Shown: positions 49,001-59,819 of the stretch, piece by piece
Layout: each line of letters opens with the position of its first letter
How positions within the stretch are numbered: the stretch's first letter is position 1
Source of the DNA: Megalobrama amblycephala
Lineage: Eukaryota > Chordata > Actinopteri > Cypriniformes > Xenocyprididae
NCBI RefSeq assembly: GCF_018812025.1
Contig: NC_063058.1
Location: forward strand, 17,973,797 to 18,037,796
Length of the DNA: 64,000 bases
Reading direction: 5' to 3'
Position numbers and translations under genes: made by a program
Notes under the pieces: model-generated
Told to the model about the DNA's origin: nothing
Databases searched by the model: none
Seen by the model: only the letters and a program-made list of their open reading frames with translations

Positions 49001-52000
49001 TAACTGAATAAACAGATTAAACAAGTAAATGAGTAAAATTATTCAAATCTATTTATTCACTTGCTCACAACAACGATAGTAATGAACATATAAACCAAGT
49101 AAAAAATTTAACAGAATGGACAACTAACAAAGGAAAAAAAACAACAAAACAAAAACACGAAATAAAAACAAAGACACTTATTTGCTGGCTAGCCCACAAA
49201 ATCTGTCATATCTGTCTCCTTCTCCTCCTTCTCCTCGTTGATGTCTTTTATCTGCCAGCCCAATCAATCAGCCACCCCCAAATAATGAACAGGTGCATCC
49301 ACCAAAAAGAGAGTGTGCGTACATGATGTTTTATTAACAAAATTCGGGAGGAGCAAGTTCAGATAATTAACCTAATTAGCACAGGTGGAGAGCATTCAGT
49401 TAATCAACTCAACCAATGTCAAAAGGTATAAATTCAGCAGACTGACTTCTGTTCATCTGAGAGTTTATCAGCATCCCTCCTCCACCCCATCTCCTCACTT
49501 ATAGTTCTATCTACTTTTACCACACCGGGGGGAGTACTCTGGGTTTGGGCCAAAATTCCGAGCTCGGAGCCCTCTCCCCGGACAGCACGCCAAATACGCA
49601 TAACTTTACTCCATTTAATTATATGGATATGTGAACTCGTGAAATGCTCAAAAAGATAGAGCGACACCAAGAAAAACAAGGGAGGGGCAAAACAAAAAGA
49701 CCAGACACAGATCAAGCCACCAACTGTAACATGGATCATTGTCCTGATGGAAGATCCAACCACAGCCCATTATAAGATTTTTAGCAGAAGCGGTCAGGTT
49801 TCTCCTCGGCTCTGCCACCACCACTTACTCCGTGCGCCACATCCTCCACACCTCAGGCTTCCCTGCCACCAGCTCGGCAAGAGGCCAAGTCCCCGGCTGC
49901 ACCTCGGGCCTCCAGGTCCACACCTCCACCTTGACCTGTCAGCCCATTACCCTCACCTCGACCCTCCACTCCTTCATCACCTCCACGGTCCATCTGCCCG
50001 GAAGCTCCGCTGGGATCAGTCGACACTCCGGGTTGGCCTTTGGCAGTCGACATCCAGCTGCAGCCACAGACTTCTTGGATTCGGGCTGCGCCCTCGCCCT
50101 GCACCCCTTCGGCATCATTGGACTCCTCCCTTCCTACAACCTCCCCGTCAGCCTCCCTCACCACATCTTCACCCCGGTCATCTGTCCTCACATCATCGCC
50201 TCAATCCTGCGAGTCAGCTCTCATCTTCCAGATATGTGATGTCGTCATGGTCAGCCACTCGGCTCCGCGGGCTCCTCGACCATCCAGGGTTCTGCCGCAG
50301 TCGATCGGCTCCCAGGTGTCACCCTGCCCATCAGGTCAAGCTCTACCCTAGCTCCTCTCCTCGTTTGTGCCACCATGGTGCCAGTTGCTAACATCTCCAG
50401 GTTTCAGTCCGTCTCCAGTTCCATGCCCTCCACCGAAGCTCCACCCTTTTTTCTGTTTTGTGAACTTTCTTCTGTCACAGCACGAGGTTGCACCTTCTGG
50501 AGGGGGGGGCTAATGTGTTCTGATTTGTTCATGTTCTTATTGTCATGTTCTTATTGGTTACCTTTGGTGTCTGATTATGCTAATCATTGCCTGTGTAACG
50601 ACTGAGACAAATCAGACACAATTATTTGTTATAGTTAACCAATAATTGTTTAAAGCTCACTCTGGGGTCTGTCCCCCATCCCCCGAGAAGTTCTCAGTTA
50701 TAAGTTTTATTGCACTAAAGAATGTTGGTTGCCACATGGAAGAGCAGAGAAGAGACACAGAAAACCTGCATTTTTCCCACAGAACACAGTTTCCTGCATT
50801 AATTTATAGACAGACTGTTCTATAAATGAACATGTACATCCCCAGGAAATGGTATCCATTATTACTGTTGTTGTATTGTACTCACAGTGTGTTCACATGT
50901 TTTATGATACATTTAAGGTAACTTCAATTATGCTATGTTTAGTGTCTATGCTTTCGAGAGGATTTAAATGCTTGAGTATACGATATGTTTGTAACACATC
51001 AGTATTACAAGAATCTTTAATAGTTCCTTTTCAACAACTCAGCCATTTTAAATCACACTTGATCATAAAGAATTCATAAAGGAATTTTGCCGCTCGGAAA
51101 TCCTACCTATTTCATTGGTCAGGTCAACCCTTAGGGGTGTAACTTCTCCCAGAGCTTAAAGCTGATACGCAATGCTCCTCCCGCTCTCTTACTTCTCCGA
51201 CAACACAGCGACTGCAAGGGCATGCCTGTCTGCCTTTTGGCCGGGACCTGCCCTGCCCCCAACCATGTGCTTGACTAGGAGAGGGAGAACTTTTCCCACT
51301 AAGAGTCAAATTAACAGCTCAAGTTGTTTCATATGTGTTCAACCAATGCAGAAGATATTGGTTACAACTCCGGACCGAATCATCAAGGATCCTTCCGCAG
51401 CTGGCAGATCTGATGCTCCTCAGCCTAAAGGCATTTTGCAAGTATCGTACATTTGAACACTAAACAGCGATTTAGTATTAATTTGTAAACCACCTGTGTC
51501 AGCTAAGGTGCTTTATTACTGAGGAAACTGATGATTCTTTTCCAGATTGTCTTTGACTTTTTCCCATAGCTCCATTTCCGGTTCCACTCTATCATTGTTC
51601 ATTTTTACCTACGTATGTGACCTGCGTGTATGTTGTGTTTGTTAGTTTAGTTATGTGTTTGTGAGTTAGTTAATAAATATGTTCTCACTGTTCAGTTCAG
51701 TCTCTTGTCGGTTATTGTTTGTGTTTTATGTTGCACGCTGTCTCGCAAGTTGGATGTCTATTTTCATTACTAATAAACCCTGTGTCATCTACATCTTCGT
51801 CCTCCTTGAACCTTGAATGTTACAGTGAGTTTCCCTCCACTTTCAATTGTTTTATTTCAGTGAAAGGTTAGAATTTAGTGAATATTTTTTAAATAAAAAA
51901 GATCAGAATGATAAATGATGCAGATTTATTTTCACAGCAGCCTTTGCTCATATTTATCAAGGGTGCCAATAATTCTGGAGTTGATTGTATATGTTCTACT

Positions 52001-54234
52001 TCAATCAATCATAAACTGCGAACTGTAGCCTGTTTATCAAATTAATTATGTCCTGTCTTATATGGCCTCCAGCTGTGCACCCTGCCCTATTGTTTGGACT
52101 GTGTTCCCACCCCACTTTGTACTGTGTCTTCTGTTAATAAATATCACTCCCCTGCTCATTCTGCGTCTGGGTCCCCCCTTATGGGGTTAGATTCCCACCA
52201 ATAGTATTGAGGTCACGGATCAAAAAATAATAAGCGTGAAACTTATGAGTAAGCATCAGTAGCCATGAGTCGCATTGAAGTGATGTCATCTCCCTCTCTT
52301 TGATTGATTGGCTAGAGGAGGAGCTGTCAATCTAGAACTAGTGGACCAATGGTGACGCTTAAGCCTGGCCTAATTTAAATGAAACTCGAACTGCAACATT
52401 TGGAAAAGCAAGAGTGGAACATGAAAAGAAGAGCAAAGAGAAAAACAGCACAAGCGTACAAAAGAGTAAATTGTGAGCAGTATATGTAAGAACACAAAGT
52501 ACTAAAGTACTAGAGTAATAAAAGCAAGGAAAACAACTTTTAAGAACACAAACACAAATTTAAGATTTGTGCAATATAATTTTTAATGTGTTTAATGTTT
52601 TGATTCATGCTTGTTATTTTTTTAAACATGCTTTTAATTTTTCGATTCACGCTTATTATATTTCAATCCATGACTATGTTCTTTGCCATTCTGATCATTT
52701 TGTATTTTTTTTAAGTTTGTGTTATATATTATTACATGTGTTTTTAAAATTTTGATTCACGCTTATTATTTTTTTATCCGTGACCGCAATACTTTTGGCG
52801 GGAATCTAACCCCATACCCCCTCTTTGAATCCTGACAGTTTTAGTTGGACATTTGTCTAACATTTCTTAAATGTTACTACTTGTTCAGATAGCACTGAAA
52901 AGTAACATTAATGTTTGAAGAATTATAAAATAGAATGTTCCCTAAACATCTGCATAAACAAGAAAAACTTTTTTAAACATTTAAAAAAAAAATACTGGAC
53001 ATTTTGACCATTTAAGCAAGGTTTTTATACTTTACCTTAATGAGAACGTTAGCAAAACATTCTTAGAATATATTTTTGTTAGTTGGGATATAAACAGCCA
53101 TCTATATAAATGTTTCATTGTTCACCCAACCGATTTGATAAAAACACAGATTTGTTTACAAAGGAAATAAGAATGAATGTTGCATGATCGTTCGCTTAAC
53201 CGATTCATTCAAAATGACTGATTCATTTATTAATGCCATTGTGTTGCCTGGAGATGCGTTTGGTTGATTATGTTTTTTTTAGAAAAAAAAAATGCAGTTA
53301 ACTTTTAAAAATGTATCTGTCACATTGCAGGGCCGTTTAAAATGGACGATAGAAAGTCAAATTGTTTAAAATAGTGAAAAAGTTACACCACTTACTTCCC
53401 TGGTTCTGATGGGTCCTTCATTTTGTACCATTCTGGCCAGAAAGATTCGTACATGCACCAAAGGTTCCAGTCAAACGCATGAGCAGCAGGACCATACTTA
53501 ACAACCTCCAGTGTGTCAAAAAGCACTTTGTCAAACACTGGCGACAGCACTATTGTTCTGTCTGCTTTGATTCTTGCAAGCAGTGGCTCTGCCCTGAAAC
53601 AATAAGGCAGTCAAATGTTTAGTTAGCAAAGATAGTAAGTCCATCATGTTATCGTACTCAGACAGAGTATTTACCATTCCTTGTGAACCTCAATGTGGGC
53701 ATCCAGAATAGCCACCACCTGGCCTGTGGCCGCTTCCCAGCCTGATATTCTTGCCTTGGCAAGGCCCATCTGCCTTTTGTGTCTCACTTTCTTGATTAAG
53801 CCAGGTTTGTCTTTATTAATTAGACCAATGTATTCATCTAGAGGCAACTGCAGATCCTCTGTTAAGAAATTTTAAATATTTATTAGCATACATTTTTTTT
53901 GTATTTAATTATTGATATTATTATTCTAAATATTAGAATATTTAATAAAATAATTTATAAATTAATTTTCACACTTTTTTTTTTTTAATTAACCTCACAT
54001 TCATGCTTAACATGAAAAAACTATTCAGATTTAATATCAAATAAATAAAAACGAACCATTCAAGCTGTAGTCGTCCACCAGGATGATTTCTGTTAGCAGA
54101 TGAGCAGGTGTTTTGTCAATGATGCTGCGGATTGCCCTTTTAATGATTGACAGAGCCTCGTTTAAATAAATCAGAATCACACTAATAGACGGCAGGTCCT
54201 TAGGGTAGATCTTCACAGCACATCTGCGCACACA

Positions 54235-54297
<63 letters not shown>

Positions 54298-55631
54298 TTG
54301 ATTCACTGTTAGTGAGGACATTGTATAGACTTCCATTGATTTTATATCAGGTTAATGATATTTTCTATCACATAACCCATTTTTACCCCTATTTGCAAAA
54401 CACTAGATTTAAATAAAATGTTGGATTTCCATGTTTTAATGGGATATTCCATAGACATAATGATTTTTAAACTGTACAAACTGTATATTCTATCCACTAA
54501 ACCTACCCAACACAGAAAACTTTTTTACATTTTCAAAAAATATAATTCTCCATGATTTATAAGCTGTTTTCCTCATAGGGACCAAAATATGTCTCCACAA
54601 GGACAAGGATTTTGAATATAGCCATCTTGTCCCCATAATGTAGGATTTACCAGGACTACCCACCCACACCCACACATACACCCAGACATACACACACACA
54701 CAGGTTTGTTTTTGTGAATTGTTTGGACATTCCATAGGCGTAGTGGTTTTTATACTGTACAAACCATATTTTCTATAGCCACACCAACCCTACCCATCAC
54801 AGGAAACTGTGCACATTTGTACTCTCACAAAAACTCATTCTGTATGATTTATAAGCCTTTTGAAAGTGGGGACCTCATAAGTCACCCTCTTCTTGTAATA
54901 CCTAAGTCATTCCCATGTCATTATACAAATTTGTGTCCTGATATGTCACCCCCACACATTTTCAACATTGATAATAAATGTTTCTTGAGCAGCAAATCAG
55001 CATATAAGAATTATTTCTGAAGGATCATGTGACACTGAAGACTGGAAAATCCAGCTTTGCCATTAGATTAATAAATTATACTATTTTATATTATTCTAAA
55101 TAGAAAACTGTTATAAAGCTGTTACCTGTGGTCTCGAGTATCAGGGATTGTTCTGTTCACTGGTAATCTGTTACTGAGGAACACATTGTATCCGTAGTCC
55201 TGAAACTGTCTCTCTGCTTCCAACTGTTCCTCTTCTGTGAGTTCAGCTCCCCATGAACGGAATAAAGGCGACTTCGGATACAACTTCTTAACCTCAATTT
55301 TCTTTGTAATTTTCTGCTCCACAACAGGCTCTTTGACTTGCTGATTTTTGACATCTGTGAATTTAGCTGAAAATGAAAGTATATAACAGTTTAGTGTGGC
55401 ATCTTTTAATCACTGATAATGTTAAATTAAAATGTATATAATGAGAACAAACTCACCTATTTTATAAACTTGATCTTCTATTCTCTTCAGTCTTCCAAGA
55501 ACCTCCAGATCTTCTGGCTTTTGTAACCTGTTGTCATTAACTTTTTCTTGTCTAAGTGACATGTAGACTAGACTGAAAAATATAACACCAATAACTAACA
55601 CACCAACTCTTGTAGCAATCCTCATTTTCAT
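46007..55631 (-). CDS. galnt8: galnt8-like polypeptide N-acetylgalactosaminyltransferase, copy 3
   Basis: Third complete paralogue, 600 aa. Exons on the minus strand: 55631-55457, 55366-55126, 54223-54057, 53858-53675, 53593-53396, 48500-48386, 48261-48076, 47963-47826, 47698-47603, 47525-47358, 46141-46007. All phases and sizes equal copy 1. The DAH, GGEN and IAH catalytic motifs, the signal anchor ([13 protein letters not shown]) and the lectin CLE/QNW motifs are intact. Distinguishing residues: [12 protein letters not shown] in exon 8 ([12 protein letters not shown] in copies 1 and 2); ESFWPEW in exon 5, where the other copies have R for the first W; GRLKRIE for RRLKRIE in exon 1; and TTRCLE in exon 11. 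The exon 10 donor is GTTTGG (GTATGG elsewhere). A long CA tract abuts the exon 3 acceptor. Intron 5 is 4.9 kb through nested insertions; intron 10 carries a 1-kb TTAA element. Confidence 0.9.
46275..47288. mobile_element. Palindromic TTAA-target transposon in intron 10 of galnt8 copy 3
   Basis: Ends AGGGTTAGTTCACCCAAAAA and GGGTGAACTAACCCT are inverted, with arms of over 400 bp. Target duplication TTAA (46271-46274, 47289-47292) is proven by the empty sites in copies 1 and 2, which read ACAATGTTAAGCAATGTGG without interruption. The inner parts of the arms (GGCGGTTGGCATCCAGCTTA and its inverse) flank a unique centre at about 46745-46850. No transposase. Kolobok- or piggyBac-type mobilisation is inferred from TTAA. 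Confidence 0.85.
48925..49731. mobile_element. Solo LTR inserted in the Tc1-like element
   Basis: Begins TGTTACAACC and ends ACTGTAACA, giving the TG...CA termini of an LTR, flanked by the 4-bp duplication TGGA (48921-48924 and 49732-49735). Removing it and one TGGA restores GTTTTGGATCATTGTCC, the expected continuous Tc1-like sequence. It contains a TATA-like GGTATAAATTC at 49425-49435. No gag/pol is attached, so it is a solo LTR; a Gypsy-type origin is possible. Confidence 0.75.
49797..50640 (+). mobile_element. Pro/Ser-rich ORF segment of a cyprinid retroelement
   Basis: A GC-rich block in the AT-rich intron. The plausible frame reads in pieces such as [20 protein letters not shown] and [20 protein letters not shown], with stops. 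It resembles the tail of a Pro/Ser/Ala-rich protein that I recall from many cyprinid 'hypothetical proteins', as does 60548-61704. The apparent 214-codon His/Pro-rich frame at 49747-50391 is probably out of frame. It ends in a GGAGGGGGGG tract near 50510. Dead copy; domain identity not established. Confidence 0.45.
50641..51830. repeat. Remaining retroelement-derived sequence in intron 5 of galnt8 copy 3
   Basis: 50594-51520 looks like a further insertion (starts TGTAACGACTGAGAC; LTR-like but without a proven far end). 51640-51830 matches the tail at 4860-5310 in copy 1 and ends with AATAAACCCTGTGTCATCT. No exon seen. Confidence 0.35.
52180..52816. mobile_element. 637-bp TIR element specific to galnt8 copy 3 intron 5
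   Basis: The left end TATGGGGTTAGATTCCCACC and right end GGCGGGAATCTAACCCCATA are inverted repeats of about 65 bp, continuing through GTCACGGAT and AATAATAAGCGTGAA. Copy 1 has the unoccupied counterpart at about 5648 (GGTCCCGCCTCTTTGAATCC). The flanks share CCCCCT, so the duplication is probably 6 bp or so but sits in a C-run. The interior contains several TTGATTCACGCTTATTAT-like subrepeats. No transposase. Confidence 0.7.
54240..54297. repeat. (CA)n microsatellite next to the exon 3 acceptor of galnt8 copy 3
   Basis: About 29 CA units on the plus strand, that is (TG)n on the transcript strand. The tract ends about 15 bp upstream of the exon 3 acceptor. Copies 1 and 2 have only 4-6 CA units at this place. 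Confidence 0.95.
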
Positions 55632-55809
55632 GATGTCCTTGTGGCCGTGAAAAATGCTTCAGGAGTTTATGAATGCCTGTGCATAATGTTTCCTGTAATC
55701 AAAGGTGTAGTTCACTTAGATTTATGCAATACACCTCTGATCTGAAATATGGGAGTGGTTAAAATAATTGCTGGATTTATCAGTAGCATAAAGACAAAGT
55801 TCTATTATT

Positions 55810-56215
55810 ATTCTACACTTTCAGAAGTTTGGGGTCAGTAAGATTCCAAGTTTTGGAAAAAAGTCTTATGCTCACCATGGCTGCATTTATTTGATCAAAA
55901 ATACAGTAAAAAGCATATAATATTGTGAAATATTATTACAATTTAAAATAACTATTTTCTATTTGGATATATTTTAAATGTAATTTATACTTGTGATGCA
56001 AAGCTGAATTTTCAGCATCATTACTCTAGTCTAGTCTAGACTAGTCTTCAGTGTCACATGATCCTTCAGAAATCATTCTAATATGCTGATTTGCTGCTCA
56101 ATAAACATTTATTATCAATGTTGAAAACAGTTGTGCTGCTTATAGTTTTTTTGTGAAAACCAAATATGTGTTGACATTTTTCAGGAGTCTTTGATAAATA
56201 TAATATTTAAAACAG
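55810..56215. mobile_element. hAT-type MITE in the 5' flank of galnt8 copy 3
   Basis: Same element and position as 34808-35215 in copy 2 (CTTTCAGAAGTTTGGGGTCA to TGTTGACATTTTTCAGGAGT). Absent from copy 1. Confidence 0.5.
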
Positions 56216-57595
56216 CATTTATTTGAAATATCTGACTGAAATAAAATATTATTTTTATATATATTATTTAGAAATGTCAGAATGTATAGCAAAAACAAGA
56301 ATAAAAAAAATCAAAACTCATGTCTCATGTATTTATACTTTGTTATGTACTCCTCTATGTACAATATGTTTTGTTCTCATTATAATGTATAAAATATATA
56401 TAGAATACTATGTCCTTCACCTAAGAATGACATTAGCTAACATTAAAGTCAAGTGATCAATGCTAATTTATATTGAAGTAAATAGTCTAAAAAAAAATTG
56501 CAGTCACTTTAAAGACATTGAATATTTTGTATAAATTGGTGAAACTACATTTTTATAAAACTATTCACATATTTTAAAACCATGTCCCTTCCATCTTTAA
56601 TGTGATCTATGTCAGGAAAATGTAAAATGCATCACACTCCCTCCCTAGGAAAAAAAAAAAAAAAAAACATGCGCCAAAGCTATAGGTTGAATATCTTTAT
56701 TTATGTACACAACAGCCATTTACTGTAATTCTACATTTTCAATGCTGTTTTACATTTGCAGCAATGGTTACAGCTATAATTCTACAATATAAATACATAA
56801 GCTTTCGTTTCTGCTAGCTGCAAGACAACACTGTGAGTGTGCGTTTGAAACCAGGAATGGTGAGAGAACATTGCGAAACTTGGTTGGTTTTTGGTCTTTA
56901 AACCAAACTTAGGCATTCAGCCGACGTCTGGCTATTGCGCTTCCAATAATGTTTACGCATTAGGTCTTTTGTGGCTGTTGAAATGCACATGAGCATTTCC
57001 ACTATGAAAGCAATAAAGTCGAATGCGTTTTCACCTGCACCTGTATTTAGTGTCGTCCACTTGTTATCCAATCGACCAAAACGCATCTAAATAACAGGGC
57101 TCGTCTGAAATGGTTTGGTTAGTTACCACTTTTAGTACACTATGGGTTCAAATGTACTATAAGTGGTATCTAAATACATTTTTTAAATACAGAGATAGTA
57201 TATTAAAAGCACATTTAAGTTCATATTTCATGGTGTCTCAAAATAGCACAGTTGAGTACACTTACATGTTCTTAAGATGATCTTAAGAAGTACTAAAGAA
57301 TCATTTTTAATATATTAAGTACAAAATTAGTTGCGAGAAAATAGAGCACTTTAAGTACATTATAGTAGTGTACTTTTTTCACCTGGGAAGTGTGGGAAAT
57401 GGACTGGAGACAACAAATTACGCAAACTTTTTAAAAATGCAAATTCAGTATTGATAACAGAACAGTGCAAAAAGTGGATAGAAACTAATGATGACAGAAC
57501 TTTTATTTTTAGGTGAACTGTCTCTTTGAGACAGACCAAATTCAAAAATGACATTGTTTACAATCAGTTACTGTTTTCAGAATGCATTCAGATAC
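56216..57595. other. Flank between galnt8 copy 3 and the ndufa9 exon; remnant ndufa9 3' end
   Basis: 56401-56710 aligns with 38020-38213, the ndufa9 3' UTR/downstream sequence, including an AATAAA on the minus strand at 56696-56701. From 56711 homology ends, and none of the four ndufa9 terminal exons is present. 56711-57595 shows no coding pattern. Confidence 0.6.
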
Positions 57596-57702
57596 CTACT
57601 AGCAAAGTGGTTCAAGAATCTATCTTCTCTTCCAAAGCACTCCGAGGGTTTCATGATGACGGCATCAGGGAACTTTTCCCGCACCGCTGCCTCGCCTACA
57701 GC
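57596..57702 (-). CDS. ndufa9: ndufa9 internal exon
   Basis: A 107-bp exon with CAG acceptor (GCTCTTGCAG, 57703 side) and GTATCT donor. It encodes [20 protein letters not shown] and [15 protein letters not shown], ending in phase 2. This matches the NDUFA9 region [13 protein letters not shown] that precedes the C-terminal part. The next exon must start with one base to complete a codon, but the exon at 39344 starts in phase 0. At least one exon (expected to carry the GPIPL...TVKQPV-like segment) is therefore missing between them. No other ndufa9 exon was recognised in 57703-64000. It lies 2 kb upstream of galnt8 copy 3. Either the real gene continues beyond the window, or this is a stranded exon. 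Confidence 0.8.
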
Positions 57703-58507
57703 CTGCAAGAGCTGAACTCATTAAAACCAGTTATGACACAAAAACAGTGCAATCATTATACTTTATCATACTATCATACTTTAAATTTGTAGAATGCTTT
57801 ACTATTGACTTTAGAAAGGTTTACGTACATTGGCAGCCTAAATAGCTACGCACCCTGACAAAAGTCTTGTCGCCTATCCAAGTTGTAGGAACAACAAATA
57901 ATAACTTAACTTCTAGTTGAATATTTGGGATCAAATAGAATACTATGTCAAAATAGTTGGTTTAGTAGGAAGTACTTATTAGTAAACTTTTAGTCATAAT
58001 AGTGTGGACTTGTATTGTTCCCAGGTGCAAAAATTCAAAGAGTAAATGTTTAGTGGGAGCGAGTTAGTTTCGGTTTCCAGTGAAGAATCCAGTGCATTGT
58101 TAGCAGATAATGAACCCGCAAAAATGGAAAGAACAATGCAACAGAAAATCTAAAAAACTAAAAAGACTAAAAAGTCTCCATTTCAAATGGGATTACAACG
58201 AACAAACTTTTTTAAGCCAAATGGAGGGGAAAACCTGAAAAACCAGCCGTTCCGGACATACAGGTAAGAAAGCTGTTACATAGCGTTCCATTTTTACCAT
58301 AACATCATTAAGTTACATTTGCACACCCATGTTACTGTGTAATTAAGCTGAGACACACTGTTCCATGCAACCAGGTTGGAAGGTGGCCCAGTGTTTTTCT
58401 CTAAATAATTTTTTAGGTTACTTGAAAACATTGAATACACTGAATTATGTAAATCTCAAATAAAATAAAAAAAAGCTTACAATAGCCTACTCACAAATCC
58501 ACACATC
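57703..58507. other. Intron/intergenic stretch with a Tc1-type fragment
   Basis: 57854-57950 (CCCTGACAAAAGTCTTGTCG and AACAACAAATAATAACTT) resembles one end of a common fish Tc1-like element. The rest shows no exon. Confidence 0.45.
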
Positions 58508-58511
58508 TTAA

Positions 58512-59468
58512 ATGGTCATGAAACCCTAAACCAAAATTTCTGAGATTTTAACAGAGGTATGTGTGTTGAACACCATTGAAGACAATGTTAGCATCTGTTA
58601 GATTTAATAGTAGGGGGAAAATGGTTAAATTTTAGTTTTAGTACGCTATTTTCGTCTTCCGGGTTTAAAATCTTCATCCTGTCCACGTCACAGGCTGTGA
58701 CGTGGCAGAGCACGATAGTGCTTTGATGACTCATCGGTGTTTCATAATTATTAACGAGACTGAGTTTTTTATCCAATGAGAAGACACTCTCTTAATTATT
58801 CATGACACCACGTGGATCTTTCCAATGACGAGGACGGTTAACAGCACTAAACAGCGAGAGAGACTGACTGACTGACGGTGCATGTCCGTTGGCGCGGAGC
58901 GAGCGGGTAAGCGCGAGTGTTTTCGGTTCATTCCTATGGAAGTTGAGCCGCGCGTAAGTTAAATGTGACGCTCAACTTCCATAGGAATGAATCTAAAAAT
59001 GCTCTGGTCGCTTGCTCTGCTCCAGTCGACACGCAGCCTGACTGACTGAGCGTGTTGCAGGTTCGGCGCGTAGATCTATGCTATGTACGCAAGGTTTTTT
59101 TTTAAGCGTTATTTTTTTTTCAAATATATGCATGTATAGTGTGTATATAAACAACTATGTATTTTATAATGACTGTAATTACACATGTACATTAATATGT
59201 TTTAAATAGAATTACGATTACTGTAGGATATATGTAGCAGGGCATTCAGTAACTCTTGAAAAGACAACTTTTCCAGTTTTTTAAAAAAATTTAGTATTTC
59301 CTCACGTTTTACCACTGATTTTTAGTGACAGTCGATAAGCATGGGCTACTGGGGATGAGAGTTTCCCCCCTCCCCTCTCCTCTCACAGCCACCATGCCCA
59401 TTTAAGTTGCATTTTTCAAAAAGATTGTGAGCTAGACTTGAGCTGAAAGAGGGGGGTTTCATTACCCT
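58512..59468. mobile_element. TTAA-flanked non-autonomous element with an internal hairpin
   Basis: Ends ATGGTCATGAAACCCTAA and GGGGTTTCATTACCCT are inverted and flanked by TTAA (58508-58511 and 59469-59472). An internal hairpin pairs TTCATTCCTATGGAAGTTGA (58928) with TCAACTTCCATAGGAATGAA (58972). No transposase frame. Confidence 0.6.
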
Positions 59469-59819
59469 TTAAAATCTGAAGAAGAAGAAAAAAAGTCTCT
59501 TGACATAGTTCGTTGTTTAAAACACCCGTTTTTAGATTCAAAAATGTTCATTGCAGATATGCACTACCTTCATCTCAACAGATTTAGAGTTTGTTTACAC
59601 TATCATTTCTGCTTACTGAACATTCCTGTCCTGCAAAATGTTTCAAGTATATGAATAAGATTTAAAATAACAGTGATTGCGTGACCACTGAATGTTCTAA
59701 GGTAATTTGTTTTTGTACCATTTGGCCAAAAAACGATGATGCCATGATGCCACTGGAATTTTAGACGTCATTTGAATCAAATTGAATCTGCTATTGTCAT
59801 ATTAAAGATTTCAGTCTAA

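Larger units (their letters stand above)
48530..51990. mobile_element. Tc1-like element in intron 5 of galnt8 copy 3, interrupted by two retroelement insertions
   Basis: The left end CTCCAGAATTATTGGCACCC and right end GGGTGCCAATAATTCTGGAG are inverted. The body includes CAATGTCCTTTTCCCAGGAT and TCATTGTCCTGATGGAAGAT, words I recognise from a common fish Tc1-like family. It is split by a solo LTR at 48925-49731 and by a Pro-rich retroelement from about 49797 to 51830. The same insertion site is occupied in copy 1 and empty in copy 2. Confidence 0.7.

Noticed and set aside
49747..50391. 214-codon His/Pro-rich plus-strand frame
   Set aside because: It is long only because the region is GC-rich and stop-poor. 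Another frame of the same strand better resembles the Pro/Ser-rich retroelement family.
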